From a virus: DNA of 27,301 bases. The stretch is from the IMG/VR virus record IMGVR_UViG_3300042876_000357, positions 1 to 27,301 of that record; one strand, 5' to 3'. Position 1 is the first letter of the stretch; each line of letters starts with the position of its first letter. Below are positions 7,027-14,842 of this stretch, piece by piece. The position numbers and the translations under genes were made by a program. A model generated the notes under the pieces. The model was not told where the DNA came from. It searched no databases and was given only the letters and a program-made list of their open reading frames with translations.

Positions 7027-8493
7027 TTAGCCTCTCAGCCAATCCATGAAGGAGGAGGACTGCTGGGGTTGATTCTGAGTGGTCTGCATCCGGTTGTTGT
7101 AGCGGTCCATGGAGAGGTAATCCCCGAGACCTTGCTGGAGCGCGCCGCCGATCGCTCCCCCCGTGGTTCCGCCAGCGTTCATGTTCGCCTGCCAGGAAGG
7201 CGCCATGAGCCCGACCATCTGGTATCTGCGCTGAATCGCATCGTTCACCGCCTGCCGGTCGAAGGCGCTTCCGGTCTTCACGAGGTCTCTGGCGAACGCT
7301 CCCCCTTCCGTTCCGCCGTACCTCGCCCGGTACATCGCAGAGAGGTCGCCGAGTTGCCTCTGGCGCATCGCTCGCAGGCCCGGATCTCGCTGGTAGACCA
7401 GCATCGGGTTCTTCTCGGCCTGCTGCGCCCAGTCGATGGCGTCTTGTCTGTCCTGTAGATCTCCCGCCACGGCCTGCTGCTGCTGGTAGTTCTGGTACGC
7501 TCCGAGAGCAGTTTTCGCCAGCATGGCGCGGTTGTAGTTTGTTCGGTTGAGCACTTTGTTCCCCTTCCGCAGTGAGGGGTTTTGGGCCGAAGTAGACGAT
7601 GCCGTTCCCGAAGAGCCTCCAGGACTCAGGGAGGAAGGCGACGACGTGTAGGAGCCTTGGCCTCCGAATTCCCCCCCGGAACTCAGGTAGGTAGGCCACG
7701 AGGCCCCGAGCCCTCCAGCGTCCTGGGCGGCCAGAGAACCGATGCTCGTTCCACCGTACCCGGAAGCTCCTCCGTATCCGGCTGCGCTGCCGACCGTGGT
7801 TCCGCTCCCCCCTATCGTGCCGGCCTGGTTGATCCCCTGATAGCCTTCCGACCACCAGGGGTTTGCTCCTGCCCCACCGATGCTGTAGGACCCGGCTTCC
7901 GTTGCGCCTGCTGCGCCCGCTCCCGCCGATCCCGCCGCAGTGGCGCCTTCCCCGGCCGCAGCACCTTCTCCCGCCGCCGTGGACCCCGACCCACTCCCTC
8001 CGCTGCCCAGCGCCTGCGCCAGGCCGGAGAAAAAACCCGCCCGCATGTTCCTCTGATATGCTTCTCGGTCGTTGTCCGTTTCGTAGGAAATCGCTGCTCC
8101 CGCTGCGGCCCCGCCGATGGGCCCAAGAATGCCTCCGATGCTCGAAAGCAGACTTTGTGCCCACGGGTTCTTTTGAAACCACTCCGAGCCCGCCTGACGA
8201 GCGGGGACCATGTTCTTGCCAATCTCGAAGAGGTTGTCCCCCTGCCCGAGCCCCCGAAGGATGCCCACCCGGTTTCCCAGGCCTCGAACCATGTTCATGG
8301 GGTTGAACCCTCCACCCCCACGCCCATAGCCTCCGGTGCTCAAGGAAAAGCGTCCTACGTCCCCGAGGCTGTACCCGCCCGGGATACCGAAATGACTGCC
8401 GCCTCCAAACCCGGTGAACTTCCCCAGGCTTCCGATCCCGCTATCATCATCTCCGCCGAGGACTCCACCCGTGGCCGTACTCAGAAAACTCAT
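7027..8493 (-). CDS. Gly/Ser-rich virion protein, possible ejection protein
   Basis: This is a 488-residue protein. The start at 8493 has a GGGAGGAAAGA SD. Residues 1-65 are Gly-rich. Residues about 105-160 contain a Gly/Ala stretch (SSIGGILGPIGGAAAGAAISYETDND) that could be a membrane-active helix. Residues about 160-305 are almost entirely Gly, Ser, Ala and Thr and probably flexible. Residues 310-488 are helical and charged (RQDAIDWAQQAEKNPMLVYQRDPGLRA and RRYQMVGLMAP), followed by a Gln-rich end. A membrane-active Gly/Ala region plus a helical C-terminus resembles short core or ejection proteins of podoviruses (T7 gp14-type role), but I see no decisive motif. The first of three consecutive large non-enzymatic genes after the gp10-like gene. 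Confidence 0.6.
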   Translation of the reverse strand: MSFLSTATGGVLGGDDDSGIGSLGKFTGFGGGSHFGIPGGYSLGDVGRFSLSTGGYGRGGGGFNPMNMVRGLGNRVGILRGLGQGDNLFEIGKNMVPARQAGSEWFQKNPWAQSLLSSIGGILGPIGGAAAGAAISYETDNDREAYQRNMRAGFFSGLAQALGSGGSGSGSTAAGEGAAAGEGATAAGSAGAGAAGATEAGSYSIGGAGANPWWSEGYQGINQAGTIGGSGTTVGSAAGYGGASGYGGTSIGSLAAQDAGGLGASWPTYLSSGGEFGGQGSYTSSPSSLSPGGSSGTASSTSAQNPSLRKGNKVLNRTNYNRAMLAKTALGAYQNYQQQQAVAGDLQDRQDAIDWAQQAEKNPMLVYQRDPGLRAMRQRQLGDLSAMYRARYGGTEGGAFARDLVKTGSAFDRQAVNDAIQRRYQMVGLMAPSWQANMNAGGTTGGAIGGALQQGLGDYLSMDRYNNRMQTTQNQPQQSSSFMDWLRG

Positions 8494-8503
8494 TCTTTCC
8501 TCC

Positions 8504-8887
8504 CTACCACGTCACGAGGGCAGCCCTCTGCCAGGTGTCCACGTCGATACACACGTACACGAACCCGGATTCGTACGCGACCATCCCAGGGGTCCCGGTA
8601 GCCGCCGCATTGGCCGGCACCGTTCCCCATTGGAGCTTGTCGTTGAGTTGCCCCTGGATCCCGCTCGTGACCCCGTTCAAGCAGTTCAGTTCCGTTGTGG
8701 TGATCGCCGATTCAGTGAGCGTCTTGTCGGTCTTCGTGACGACGACCCGCGAGCCGTTGGAGAAGACCAACAGATTGTCCAAAGCATTGCTAAGCAGGTT
8801 CTTCAGCTTCACGAACCAGTCGATCGTGTTCGAGGTCATCCCCGAATCCTTCATTTCCACCACGGGCGGGTCCAGAATGTTAGGCAC
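8504..8887 (-). CDS. Small tail-fibre/tail-tip-like protein
   Basis: This is a 127-residue protein. The GTG start at 8887 has a GGAGG SD at 7-base spacing and overlaps the end of the gp10-like gene by 8 bases. Residues about 55-80 contain the S-A-I-T-T-T-E-L-N-C-L-N-G-V-T-S-G-I-Q motif. This motif is common in phage tail-fibre and tail-knob proteins, where Asn/Gly/Thr-rich short beta-structures trimerise. Residues 85-127 end in a small beta-domain (GMVAYESGFVYVCIDVDTWQ) that resembles C-terminal modules of fibres. The N-terminal DWFVKLKNLLSNALDNLL segment is a likely helix for trimerisation or attachment. A short fibre attached to the tail hub is the most likely role. Confidence 0.6.
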   Translation of the reverse strand: MPNILDPPVVEMKDSGMTSNTIDWFVKLKNLLSNALDNLLVFSNGSRVVVTKTDKTLTESAITTTELNCLNGVTSGIQGQLNDKLQWGTVPANAAATGTPGMVAYESGFVYVCIDVDTWQRAALVTW

Positions 8888-11051
8888 TGGACGCCTCCGG
8901 GTCGGTCGTCATGCCGAGGATGACGATCTTCGCCGCCGAGGTGGTGGTCAGGCGGAAGAGCCGGTCGGTTCTCGCGAGACCCAGGCCGAACCACTCCAGA
9001 CGGGTAGCGGTTGCGAGGAAGGATTTGGTCTCGTGGGCAACCCAGGTCTCCCCCTTGTCGTCGGAGGACTCGAGGAGAAGGGTTCCCGACGCCCCAGCGG
9101 GCTCCATGTCCACGAAAATTCGAGAGTAGGACACCCCCTTGTCCTCGGAGAAGACGTACCCGGAAACCCCGAGCCTCTGGATGGCGCGAGCCGTCGAGCC
9201 GTCGAGGTCCGTGTAGGTGGCGTAATCCATCTCCAGAATCTTCGCGTTCGTGTGGTCGGCGACGAGGTGCTTTTTCGCGAAGAACACATGGAACTTGGCC
9301 CGACTCTGGACGTAGGACGACCCGTTGTACGAGGTCCAGTCCGACCAGCACGGGAACCCTAGCCGGGAAGACTCGGCGTGATCGTAGAGCTTCGTCTCCG
9401 TCCCCACGGTCAGCGCGTAGAAGTCGTGTCGGAACTCCTTCCAGCTGATGGCCGTCGCGTTCTGGAGATCCGAAAGGGTCGAGCCCTCCAGCCACTTGGC
9501 AATCGCGGGGCTTGAAATGTCGGTCGGCTTGTACCCGCTCTCGAGCATGAAGACCGTGATGCCTCCCCGCTTCTGCTTTCCGAGCCAAGCCAACCCATCC
9601 CCCAAGGGCTGAACGGACCACGGTGCCAAGCACCCCCACGGAATCGCGGCGGTTCGGATGGGCTCGAACGGGACTTCCTCGGAGTTGCCAGGGTTCCCCC
9701 AGACTTCCGTTGAATCGCGACCGATCAGGTAGAGGTGCCCCCCAGCTTCGGGAGCGGCTGGAACGAGCATGTCGTCGGGGTCTCGCTGGGCGACTCCCAG
9801 AGAAGAAGCCCTTACGGTCGTGAAGTCGTCGGGATAGGTCGTGTACCACTGGCCGGGGTGAATCCCTTCCGTGGTGTTCGTGACGGAGTTTTGGAGGATC
9901 CCGTAGCCGTCCATCTGGGCGCAGCGTTCGGGCTGGATCGTGAGGGCATCGGTGCGAACGGCCGCGAGCCCATCTACTCCTCCATCGGGGGAGTCGGGGA
10001 GCCTTCCGACCTGCGCCGCTGTGGTCGCTTCGTCCACCGGGAGTTGCCCGACCGTCCCCGACGAGGGGTTGTCGTCGGCCGCCCCTGCCGCGCACGAGAA
10101 CGTAAACGTCGTGGGAGCGGTGACGGTGATGCTCGTTCGGGTGCCGTTGTAGGACGCATTGGTCGAGGCGAAGAAGGCATCTCGACCAGAGGTGTACCCG
10201 TGCGCCCCGTCCGTCGTACACGTCGCCGTGCCGGCGGGAGAGTTGATGATCGAGACGACGTTGATCGTGGTGAGGGAGTAGGGAAAGGTGAAGGTCTTGT
10301 CCCCCGTGACCGTGATGTTCGGAGCCCCGTTCCACTCCGAAGCCGCCGCCCCCGCGATGATCGTGTCGTCCGAGCTCGCGAGCCCGTGGTTCTCGTCGGT
10401 CGTGACCGTGGCCGTCAGCCCCGAACGGGTGATGCTCGCGATCTCGATCGGAGTCAGATTCGCGATGGTCAGGGGATAGGTGAAGGTGTTGGCCCCGGTC
10501 TTCGTGATCGAAACATCGGCGACGGTCCGATATCCGGGCTTGTCCGTCCCCCAGACCTTCGCCGTGTCCCCGGTCTCCCCACCATGGGCCGTGGCGTTGA
10601 TCGTGACCGTGACGCCGCTTCTCGTGGCGGTGTTGATGGTGGTGACGGTCGACCACTTGGAGACGGCGACGAAGGAGGAATGAACGGTATCGTAGACGTA
10701 GTATTGGCCCAGAGACCCGTCGGTGATGAGCACTTGGGTCCGGTTCCGCTTGAGATCCACGATGCCCGAGGAGGTCGAAAGCGTCCCGAGAGAGGCGGAA
10801 ATCGTCCCCGAGGTATCGGCCCGGTAAAGCTTGTCCCCCGCGACGAAATAGAGGTAGGTATCCGCCCAATTCAGCCAGCCTCGGACGGAGGCGGCGGGCG
10901 TAACCCACAGCTTCAGCCCCGGAGTCCCGACCCAATAGACCTTCTCTTTCCCGCCGGACTCGTCGGATTCAAGGTAGAAGTTCACCGCACGCCGGGAGTT
11001 GTTGGCGGTGATCCTGCCTAGACCCGTCGGCCCTACGAGGGGAATTTTCAC
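8880..11051 (-). CDS. P22 gp10-like packaged-DNA stabilisation / tail hub protein with inserted repeats
   Basis: This 723-residue protein closes the portal channel after packaging in P22-type phages and carries the tail fibres or needle. N-terminal features match the family: NNSRRAVNFYLE, then VGTPGLKLWV, then a beta-propeller-like run including YLYFVAGDKLYRAD and QVLITDG. From residue 375 the family pattern resumes (CAQMDGYGILQNS, then YLIGRDSTEVWGN, EPIRTAAIPWGCLAPWSV and GDGLAWLGKQKRGG). Between them, residues about 137-318 form three tandem beta-rich repeats that I believe are not part of the P22 version. It uses a GTG start at 11051, overlapping the upstream gp4-like gene as GTGA. P22 gp10 is shorter (about 470 residues), so the extra length is partly explained by the inserted repeats. 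Confidence 0.85.
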   Translation of the reverse strand: MKIPLVGPTGLGRITANNSRRAVNFYLESDESGGKEKVYWVGTPGLKLWVTPAASVRGWLNWADTYLYFVAGDKLYRADTSGTISASLGTLSTSSGIVDLKRNRTQVLITDGSLGQYYVYDTVHSSFVAVSKWSTVTTINTATRSGVTVTINATAHGGETGDTAKVWGTDKPGYRTVADVSITKTGANTFTYPLTIANLTPIEIASITRSGLTATVTTDENHGLASSDDTIIAGAAASEWNGAPNITVTGDKTFTFPYSLTTINVVSIINSPAGTATCTTDGAHGYTSGRDAFFASTNASYNGTRTSITVTAPTTFTFSCAAGAADDNPSSGTVGQLPVDEATTAAQVGRLPDSPDGGVDGLAAVRTDALTIQPERCAQMDGYGILQNSVTNTTEGIHPGQWYTTYPDDFTTVRASSLGVAQRDPDDMLVPAAPEAGGHLYLIGRDSTEVWGNPGNSEEVPFEPIRTAAIPWGCLAPWSVQPLGDGLAWLGKQKRGGITVFMLESGYKPTDISSPAIAKWLEGSTLSDLQNATAISWKEFRHDFYALTVGTETKLYDHAESSRLGFPCWSDWTSYNGSSYVQSRAKFHVFFAKKHLVADHTNAKILEMDYATYTDLDGSTARAIQRLGVSGYVFSEDKGVSYSRIFVDMEPAGASGTLLLESSDDKGETWVAHETKSFLATATRLEWFGLGLARTDRLFRLTTTSAAKIVILGMTTDPEASSA
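10098..10643 (-). repeat. Three tandem ~60-residue beta-domain repeats within the gp10-like protein
   Basis: Residues about 137-193, 203-257 and 263-318 of the gp10-like protein share a pattern. It runs I-x-R-S-G-x-T-x-T-x-x-T, then H-G-x-x-S/T-G-D/R, then a Y/W-N-G or PGY turn, then x-I-T-V-T-x-x-x-T-F-T-F. The copies have diverged clearly in sequence (copy 2 and copy 3 look closest), so they are not a recent DNA duplication. This T-F-T-F-ending module occurs in many phage and surface proteins. Its known or suspected role is binding or spacing, not catalysis. Confidence 0.72.
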
Positions 11052-11707
11052 TCGTCCACCACCGGCTCGAACCGAATTGAGGTCTCCTCGTTGTTCGACC
11101 CTTTCGCAAGGTCCAGGGTGTCTTTTGCTAAAGCCCGAAGCTCGGCCGAGGCCGCTTTCCCGTAATCGGGGGCCTGCCTTACGGCCAGGTTATAAACGAA
11201 CGCTTCCCGCCACTCGTCGGGCACGTCCAGCGTGTCTCCCGCCGCCATCGAGGTGAGGGGGACGTGATAGTCGAAGGTCAGCGTGAGGCCGTCTTCGTCG
11301 GGCACCGGCCAGAGGTAGAGGGTCGCGAGGGTCGTCTCCTGGTTGTAGTAGAACTGGCTTGGGATGCCCCCCGTCGTCTTCACCGACAGACCGAAGTAGT
11401 CGGACTTGCTCACCTGTCGGAGCGGGATATCCGTCCCGTCCCTCGTCAGGTAGGCGTCCAGAATCCGAATCGGGCGGGCGATGGCCACGTCTCCACCTGA
11501 GCCCACGGTGTAGCTTCCGGTCCCATTGACGAGGCTGAAGGTCTGGGAAGCCCTCGCCCAGGTCGTGAGCCCGAATTGCCTCCAGGTCACGGCCATGTCG
11601 TTCAAATCCGAAAGCCCGGCCGCAAGCTGGTTGGCCGAAATCGTCCCTCCGCTGGGGAGGACGACCAACTTTCTTAGGGCTGTTTCGATGTACTGCTGTG
11701 CCGTCAT
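11048..11707 (-). CDS. P22 gp4-like tail accessory factor / head-to-tail adaptor
   Basis: This 219-residue protein is likely to form the ring below the portal. It matches the overall pattern of the P22 tail accessory family: TAQQYIETALRKLVVL, then LAAGLSDLNDMAVTWRQFGL, then a PIRILDAYLTRDGTDIPLRQVSKSDY block (residues about 75-105), then the tail YNQETTLATLYLWPVP ... LTLTFDYHVPL and DEWREAFVYNLAVRQAPDYG. The P22 protein is shorter (about 166 residues). The gene sits 11 bases downstream of an intrinsic terminator and has only a weak SD (GGGGTAG). It overlaps the next gene by 4 bases (GTGA), so adaptor and gp10-like stopper are probably translated together. Confidence 0.85.
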   Translation of the reverse strand: MTAQQYIETALRKLVVLPSGGTISANQLAAGLSDLNDMAVTWRQFGLTTWARASQTFSLVNGTGSYTVGSGGDVAIARPIRILDAYLTRDGTDIPLRQVSKSDYFGLSVKTTGGIPSQFYYNQETTLATLYLWPVPDEDGLTLTFDYHVPLTSMAAGDTLDVPDEWREAFVYNLAVRQAPDYGKAASAELRALAKDTLDLAKGSNNEETSIRFEPVVDE

Positions 11708-11717
11708 TGACTACCCC

Positions 11718-11744
11718 AAAAAGGGGGAGGCCGAAGCCTCCCCG
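11718..11744 (-). terminator. Intrinsic terminator between head and tail-adaptor genes
   Basis: Reading the minus strand, GGGGAGGC (11743-11736) forms a perfect 8-bp stem with GCCTCCCC (11731-11724). It is closed by a TTCG tetraloop and followed by C and five T residues (11722-11718). This is a canonical Rho-independent terminator after the beta-helix gene stop and just before the adaptor ATG at 11707. It should reduce transcription of tail genes relative to head genes, unless antitermination operates. Confidence 0.9.
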
Positions 11745-11750
11745 CGATGG

Positions 11751-12728
11751 TTAGGCCGCTACGGCGATGCCGCTGGTGGCGTAGGTCGGGACGGGACCGG
11801 AGACGTACACCCCGGTCGTGGTCGAGAGCTTCGTGTTGTTGATCGACGTGCAGTTGTCGATCAGGCAAAAGCCCTGCGTCTGCTGGGCACCGAAGGCCAC
11901 GCACTGCGCCGGCACGGCGGTGGAGAGCTTGGTCGCGAAGAAGACGGAGTTGCGGATGAGGAACATCCGCTCAACGTCGGTCGCGTTGGCCCCGTAGACG
12001 TACCGGTTGTTGACGTGGCTCGCCTTCTTCCAGAAGTAGCAGTGCTCAAAGGAAACGTCCCGAGAGACCTTCCCCGCGCCTGCAAGACCTGCGGTGACGA
12101 GGACGTTGGCTCGCACGACATCGCCCGAAAGGGCGTTCGCCAGGGAGCCGATCGTGCAGTTTCGTACCTGAGCCGAGTCCCCGTTCATCACGAGTTCGGC
12201 GGCTGCGGTCTCGTCCAGGTCGGTTTCCTTGTAGATCTCGCAGCTTTCCAGGACGGTGTATTCCCCGCCTTCGACGAAGCAGTAGAGCCCCTGTGCCACG
12301 GTGTTGGCGTTTGTGAACTTGATATTGGTGAAGCTGTTTCGGATCCCTGTGTTTAGGATCGTGCCGATATCCGTCGCCGCCGTAGTCTCGTCGAGGGAAA
12401 TTTTGGCGTTCTGCCCGTACATACGCCCCGTCCCGTCGAGCCCGACGAAGTGGACGCGGTTCTTGGCGACGGTGAGCATTTCGGTAAGCGCGTGGGAAGA
12501 GTTCCCGACGAGCGCGATCACGTCGTCCTTGTTCGTCCTCGCGACATCGTAGGCTTTGTCCACGGTCTTGAAGGCGTGAGTGATCGCGTTCGTCTTGTTG
12601 TTGATCCCGTCCGAACCGGCTCCGTAGTCCACGAAGAGCACGTTGCCGGGGGTGACGGGAATCCCATCCCCCACAAGGGGGATGCCGTTGAAGGTGGGGC
12701 CGGAAGCCCCGAAACCGTAGCGTCCCAT
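11751..12728 (-). CDS. Right-handed beta-helix protein adjacent to the capsid gene
   Basis: This 325-residue protein lies immediately after the major capsid protein in transcription order. The start at 12728 has a GAAGGAGAACGC SD. The N-terminus (VTPGNVLFVDYGAGSD) opens like many phage and parallel-beta-helix proteins. Residues about 45-110 contain a DVIALVGN-type strand and a GLDGTGRMYGQ turn. From about 110 onwards, repeated units such as NIKFTNANTVAQGLYC, VLESCEIYK, VRNCTIG, FEHCYFWK and LIRNSVFF repeat every 20-25 residues, a classic beta-helix coil signature with Cys/Asn ladders. It could be a capsid-decorating fibre, a depolymerase-like spike or a tail fibre. No catalytic motif is assignable. 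An intrinsic terminator follows its stop. Confidence 0.72.
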   Translation of the reverse strand: MGRYGFGASGPTFNGIPLVGDGIPVTPGNVLFVDYGAGSDGINNKTNAITHAFKTVDKAYDVARTNKDDVIALVGNSSHALTEMLTVAKNRVHFVGLDGTGRMYGQNAKISLDETTAATDIGTILNTGIRNSFTNIKFTNANTVAQGLYCFVEGGEYTVLESCEIYKETDLDETAAAELVMNGDSAQVRNCTIGSLANALSGDVVRANVLVTAGLAGAGKVSRDVSFEHCYFWKKASHVNNRYVYGANATDVERMFLIRNSVFFATKLSTAVPAQCVAFGAQQTQGFCLIDNCTSINNTKLSTTTGVYVSGPVPTYATSGIAVAA

Positions 12729-12755
12729 GCGTTCTCCTTCACGCCCGAGGGCGCA

Positions 12756-12775
12756 GGGGGTAGTTACCTACCCCC
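12756..12775 (-). other. Perfect hairpin between major capsid gene and beta-helix gene
   Basis: GGGGGTAG (12756-12763) and CTACCCCC (12768-12775) form an 8-bp stem with a 4-base loop. On the minus strand the 3' side is followed by T-G-C-G-C-C-C, not a T-run. It lies 11 bases past the capsid gene stop. It may protect the 3' end of a processed capsid mRNA or slow polymerase, but it is not a standard intrinsic terminator. Confidence 0.6.
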
Positions 12776-12786
12776 CAAAGGGTTGG

Positions 12787-13704
12787 TTACGCGGCACCCG
12801 AGGTGCCGAAGATCGCCCGGGGCTCGTGCCAGCCGAAGACGTACCGCTCGAACCCGAACCCCTTGTAGTTCCGGGTGTCGGTGTCGTTGTCGTCGCCGAA
12901 GCTGAGAGCCTCGCGTTCCTGGTAGTCGAGCCCTTCCGAGTCCGTCTTGATGAACCACGCGCCGTTGCCGGCGTTGAAGTAGCGGTTCACCACGATCCCA
13001 TCGGGGAAGACGTTGAGATCCTTCAGAGCGTTCAGGGCGTTGTTCGCCGTGTCGTTCTGGAGAACGCTCTTGACGATCCGGGTCGCCTCAAAGACGTTCG
13101 TCGGGTCCACGATGAGGGCGCGGGGCATCACCTTCTGGGTAAAGCCGTTGTCCTCGAGCGTCTGCATGATCTGCGTGCATAGGGTCTCGATGGCGGCTTC
13201 CGAGAGATCCGCGTCCGTGGCGAGCTTGTTCGACCAGGTCGATCCGTCCGACTTGTTGACGTGGGCGGTGGAGCAGAGCACTACCCCGTCAGCCCCCGTG
13301 TACCCGGTCGTGAAAGCCCGAGAGAGGATGAGCGCGCCGAAGTTCTCCTTCGTCTGCATGAAGGCTTTGGCGAGGGCGCCGGCCTTCTTCAGGCCGTCCG
13401 GCATGTACTTGCCGTCTTTGATCGCCTCGTAGGTGACGATCATTCCGAGAGCGATGGAGACGTTCGTCAGCCGGGTGGTGTAGCCCTGTCGGAGCGAAGT
13501 GAAGCTCATCGGGGCGCCTTCGGTTTTCACCTGAGCGAGCCCGGAGCCGATGACCCCGGTGTACTCCTCGAAGGAGTGTTCCGAGGGCACGCGGTCGAAG
13601 ATCTTGACGTATTCCTTCTCCCAGGCATTGACCTTGATCCCGAACCACTTCTTGTTGCCGTCGGTCAACGCGGCGGGAAAACTGCTGGTGTTCATGGTAG
13701 GCAT
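12787..13704 (-). CDS. Major capsid protein (Mu gpT-like, HK97 fold)
   Basis: This 305-residue protein is the shell subunit. Family signatures are visible. VVLCSTAHVNKSDGSTWSN (141-159) corresponds to the conserved L-F-S-x-x-H-x-x-G-x-x-S-N segment of Mu gpT-like capsid proteins. The PRALIVDPTNVFEATRIVKS block (194-213), followed by NDTANNALNAL, corresponds to the conserved 'L-V-P-P-x-L-E-x-x-A-x-x-I ... N-x-x-N' stretch. The N-terminal arm (to about 40) and the helix around 95-130 fit the HK97 fold. The start at 13704 has a GGGAGGACTGACC SD. It has no delta-domain-like N-terminal extension; a separate scaffold-like gene (14843-15748) presumably replaces it. Upstream is a capsid-associated gene, downstream a hairpin and a beta-helix gene. 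Confidence 0.9.
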   Translation of the reverse strand: MPTMNTSSFPAALTDGNKKWFGIKVNAWEKEYVKIFDRVPSEHSFEEYTGVIGSGLAQVKTEGAPMSFTSLRQGYTTRLTNVSIALGMIVTYEAIKDGKYMPDGLKKAGALAKAFMQTKENFGALILSRAFTTGYTGADGVVLCSTAHVNKSDGSTWSNKLATDADLSEAAIETLCTQIMQTLEDNGFTQKVMPRALIVDPTNVFEATRIVKSVLQNDTANNALNALKDLNVFPDGIVVNRYFNAGNGAWFIKTDSEGLDYQEREALSFGDDNDTDTRNYKGFGFERYVFGWHEPRAIFGTSGAA

Positions 13705-13716
13705 GGTCAGTCCTCC

Positions 13717-14358
13717 CTACACGCCCGCGATGTTGTTGGTCTGCTGGAAGTTGTTGATGAGCACATCGAACACGGCGTAGGTCCCAGCCGCTCCCGCCGC
13801 GGAGATGACGTTCTTCCCTCCGGGGCAGTAAGAGAGGCCGAGGATCTTGAGGTTCAGCGTGTTCGTGGTGTTCTTCGAAGAGCTGTCGAGGTGCATCCCC
13901 GAAAGCCCTGTGACGGTCGAAGTCGCCCCGGTGAGGACGACGTTCGCGTTGAGGCCGATCGACGCGGTGACGGTAGACTCCGAATCCCCGTCTTCCCGCA
14001 CCTGATAGATCACGTTCGGGTCGTCGCAGACCATGAGGTACTCGGTATCCGCCGAAGCCTTGACGAGCTTCTGGGCAAACCCAGAGTTGGCGGCGAGCGC
14101 CCCCTGGAGATGCCCGGGCTTCACCTGACACACCCCGACGACCACGCCGATGGCCGGCCCCCCGGCGGCGGCGAGGCTGACGATCGGGTATCCCGTGGTG
14201 TCTCCGGTGCCGGTCAGCTTCACGAGGTCCCCAACGCCGATGATCTCGGCCGCCGAGGCGACGTACAGATTGAAAGCGCCGTTGTAGGGGCTTCCGTTCC
14301 GGTAGCGCACGGGCCGAAGCCCGAACGCGGTGGATTTCGTGGAATCGAGCATGGGCAT
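13717..14358 (-). CDS. Capsid-associated structural (putative decoration) protein
   Basis: This is a 213-residue protein upstream of the major capsid gene, with an AAAGGAGAACCC SD before the ATG at 14358. The N-terminal 100 residues (RPVRYRNGSPYNGAFNLY, DLVKLTGTGD, PAIGVVVGVCQVKPG) have the short-strand beta-tulip/decoration style seen in phage head-stabilising proteins. The DTEYLMVCDDPNVIYQVRED segment is also typical of proteins encoded beside podoviral coat genes. The C-terminal third is Asn/Thr/Ser-rich and ends in an Ala/Gly-rich tail. No enzymatic motif is seen. A role in decorating or stabilising capsid hexamers is inferred from position and composition. Confidence 0.7.
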   Translation of the reverse strand: MPMLDSTKSTAFGLRPVRYRNGSPYNGAFNLYVASAAEIIGVGDLVKLTGTGDTTGYPIVSLAAAGGPAIGVVVGVCQVKPGHLQGALAANSGFAQKLVKASADTEYLMVCDDPNVIYQVREDGDSESTVTASIGLNANVVLTGATSTVTGLSGMHLDSSSKNTTNTLNLKILGLSYCPGGKNVISAAGAAGTYAVFDVLINNFQQTNNIAGV

Positions 14359-14368
14359 GGGTTCTCCT

Positions 14369-14839
14369 TTACTTCCGTTCGTGGACGCGATCGCCCACCT
14401 GAACCTTTCCGTACCGATCCGGGTGGTCGACCTCGCCGAAGATGGATTCCTCGATGCGTTTGTTCCGTTCTTCCAGGGGCTTGAGGTCTTCTTCCTCCAG
14501 GGACCTGGGTTTGCACATGAGCACGCCCGTGATCCCGCCCCCGACGTGCCGGGTGACGATCTTTCCGGGCTGGCTCACTGCGGACAGACTTCCCTCGTCG
14601 TCTCCGAGCGTTCCGTCTCTCACGGGCGCCCATCCGGCTCGCTTTGCGTCTTCCACTCTTCCGTCCTTGTCGTTCACGACCCGATAGCAGAGATTCGGGT
14701 CCATCCCGTCGTAGGAGATCGCCATCCGCTCTCGGAGAAGCGTTCTCTTCAGCACCGGCTTGACGACGGGCGCGGTCTCTTCAGACTGAACAGGCACCTT
14801 CTTCTTGGGGCTGAATTTGTGACCTTTCTGAAAGGGCAT
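14369..14839 (-). CDS. Conserved-looking phage protein of the head module, function unknown
   Basis: This is a 156-residue, very polar protein with a basic N-terminus (FQKGHKFSPKKK) and no membrane segments. The middle (MDPNLCYRVVNDKDGRVEDAKRAGWAPV, residues about 46-73) resembles a motif in small proteins encoded between scaffold and coat genes of several podoviruses. It is followed by a GGGITGVLMCKPRSLEEEDLKPLEERN stretch and a helical, charged C-terminus. The start at 14839 has a GAGAGGATAAGAG SD, 3 bases after the scaffold gene's stop. It may be a minor head protein or assembly factor; no function is assigned. Confidence 0.62.
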   Translation of the reverse strand: MPFQKGHKFSPKKKVPVQSEETAPVVKPVLKRTLLRERMAISYDGMDPNLCYRVVNDKDGRVEDAKRAGWAPVRDGTLGDDEGSLSAVSQPGKIVTRHVGGGITGVLMCKPRSLEEEDLKPLEERNKRIEESIFGEVDHPDRYGKVQVGDRVHERK

Positions 14840-14842
14840 CTC

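Noticed and set aside
7025-8182. Minus-strand reading frame open for 386 codons upstream of the 5360-7024 gene
   Set aside because: It is a shadow of the Gly/Ser-rich gene in a GC-rich region. The sequence is Arg/Gly-rich without protein-like order, and a good SD marks the start at 7024.
9735-11021. Plus-strand 428-codon ORF opposite the gp10-like gene
   Set aside because: Gly/Arg/Asp/Val-rich shadow of a recognised gene; no RBS.
13261-14484. Plus-strand 407-codon ORF opposite the capsid genes
   Set aside because: Antisense shadow of the major capsid and capsid-associated genes, with strongly Arg/Gly/His/Val-biased composition.
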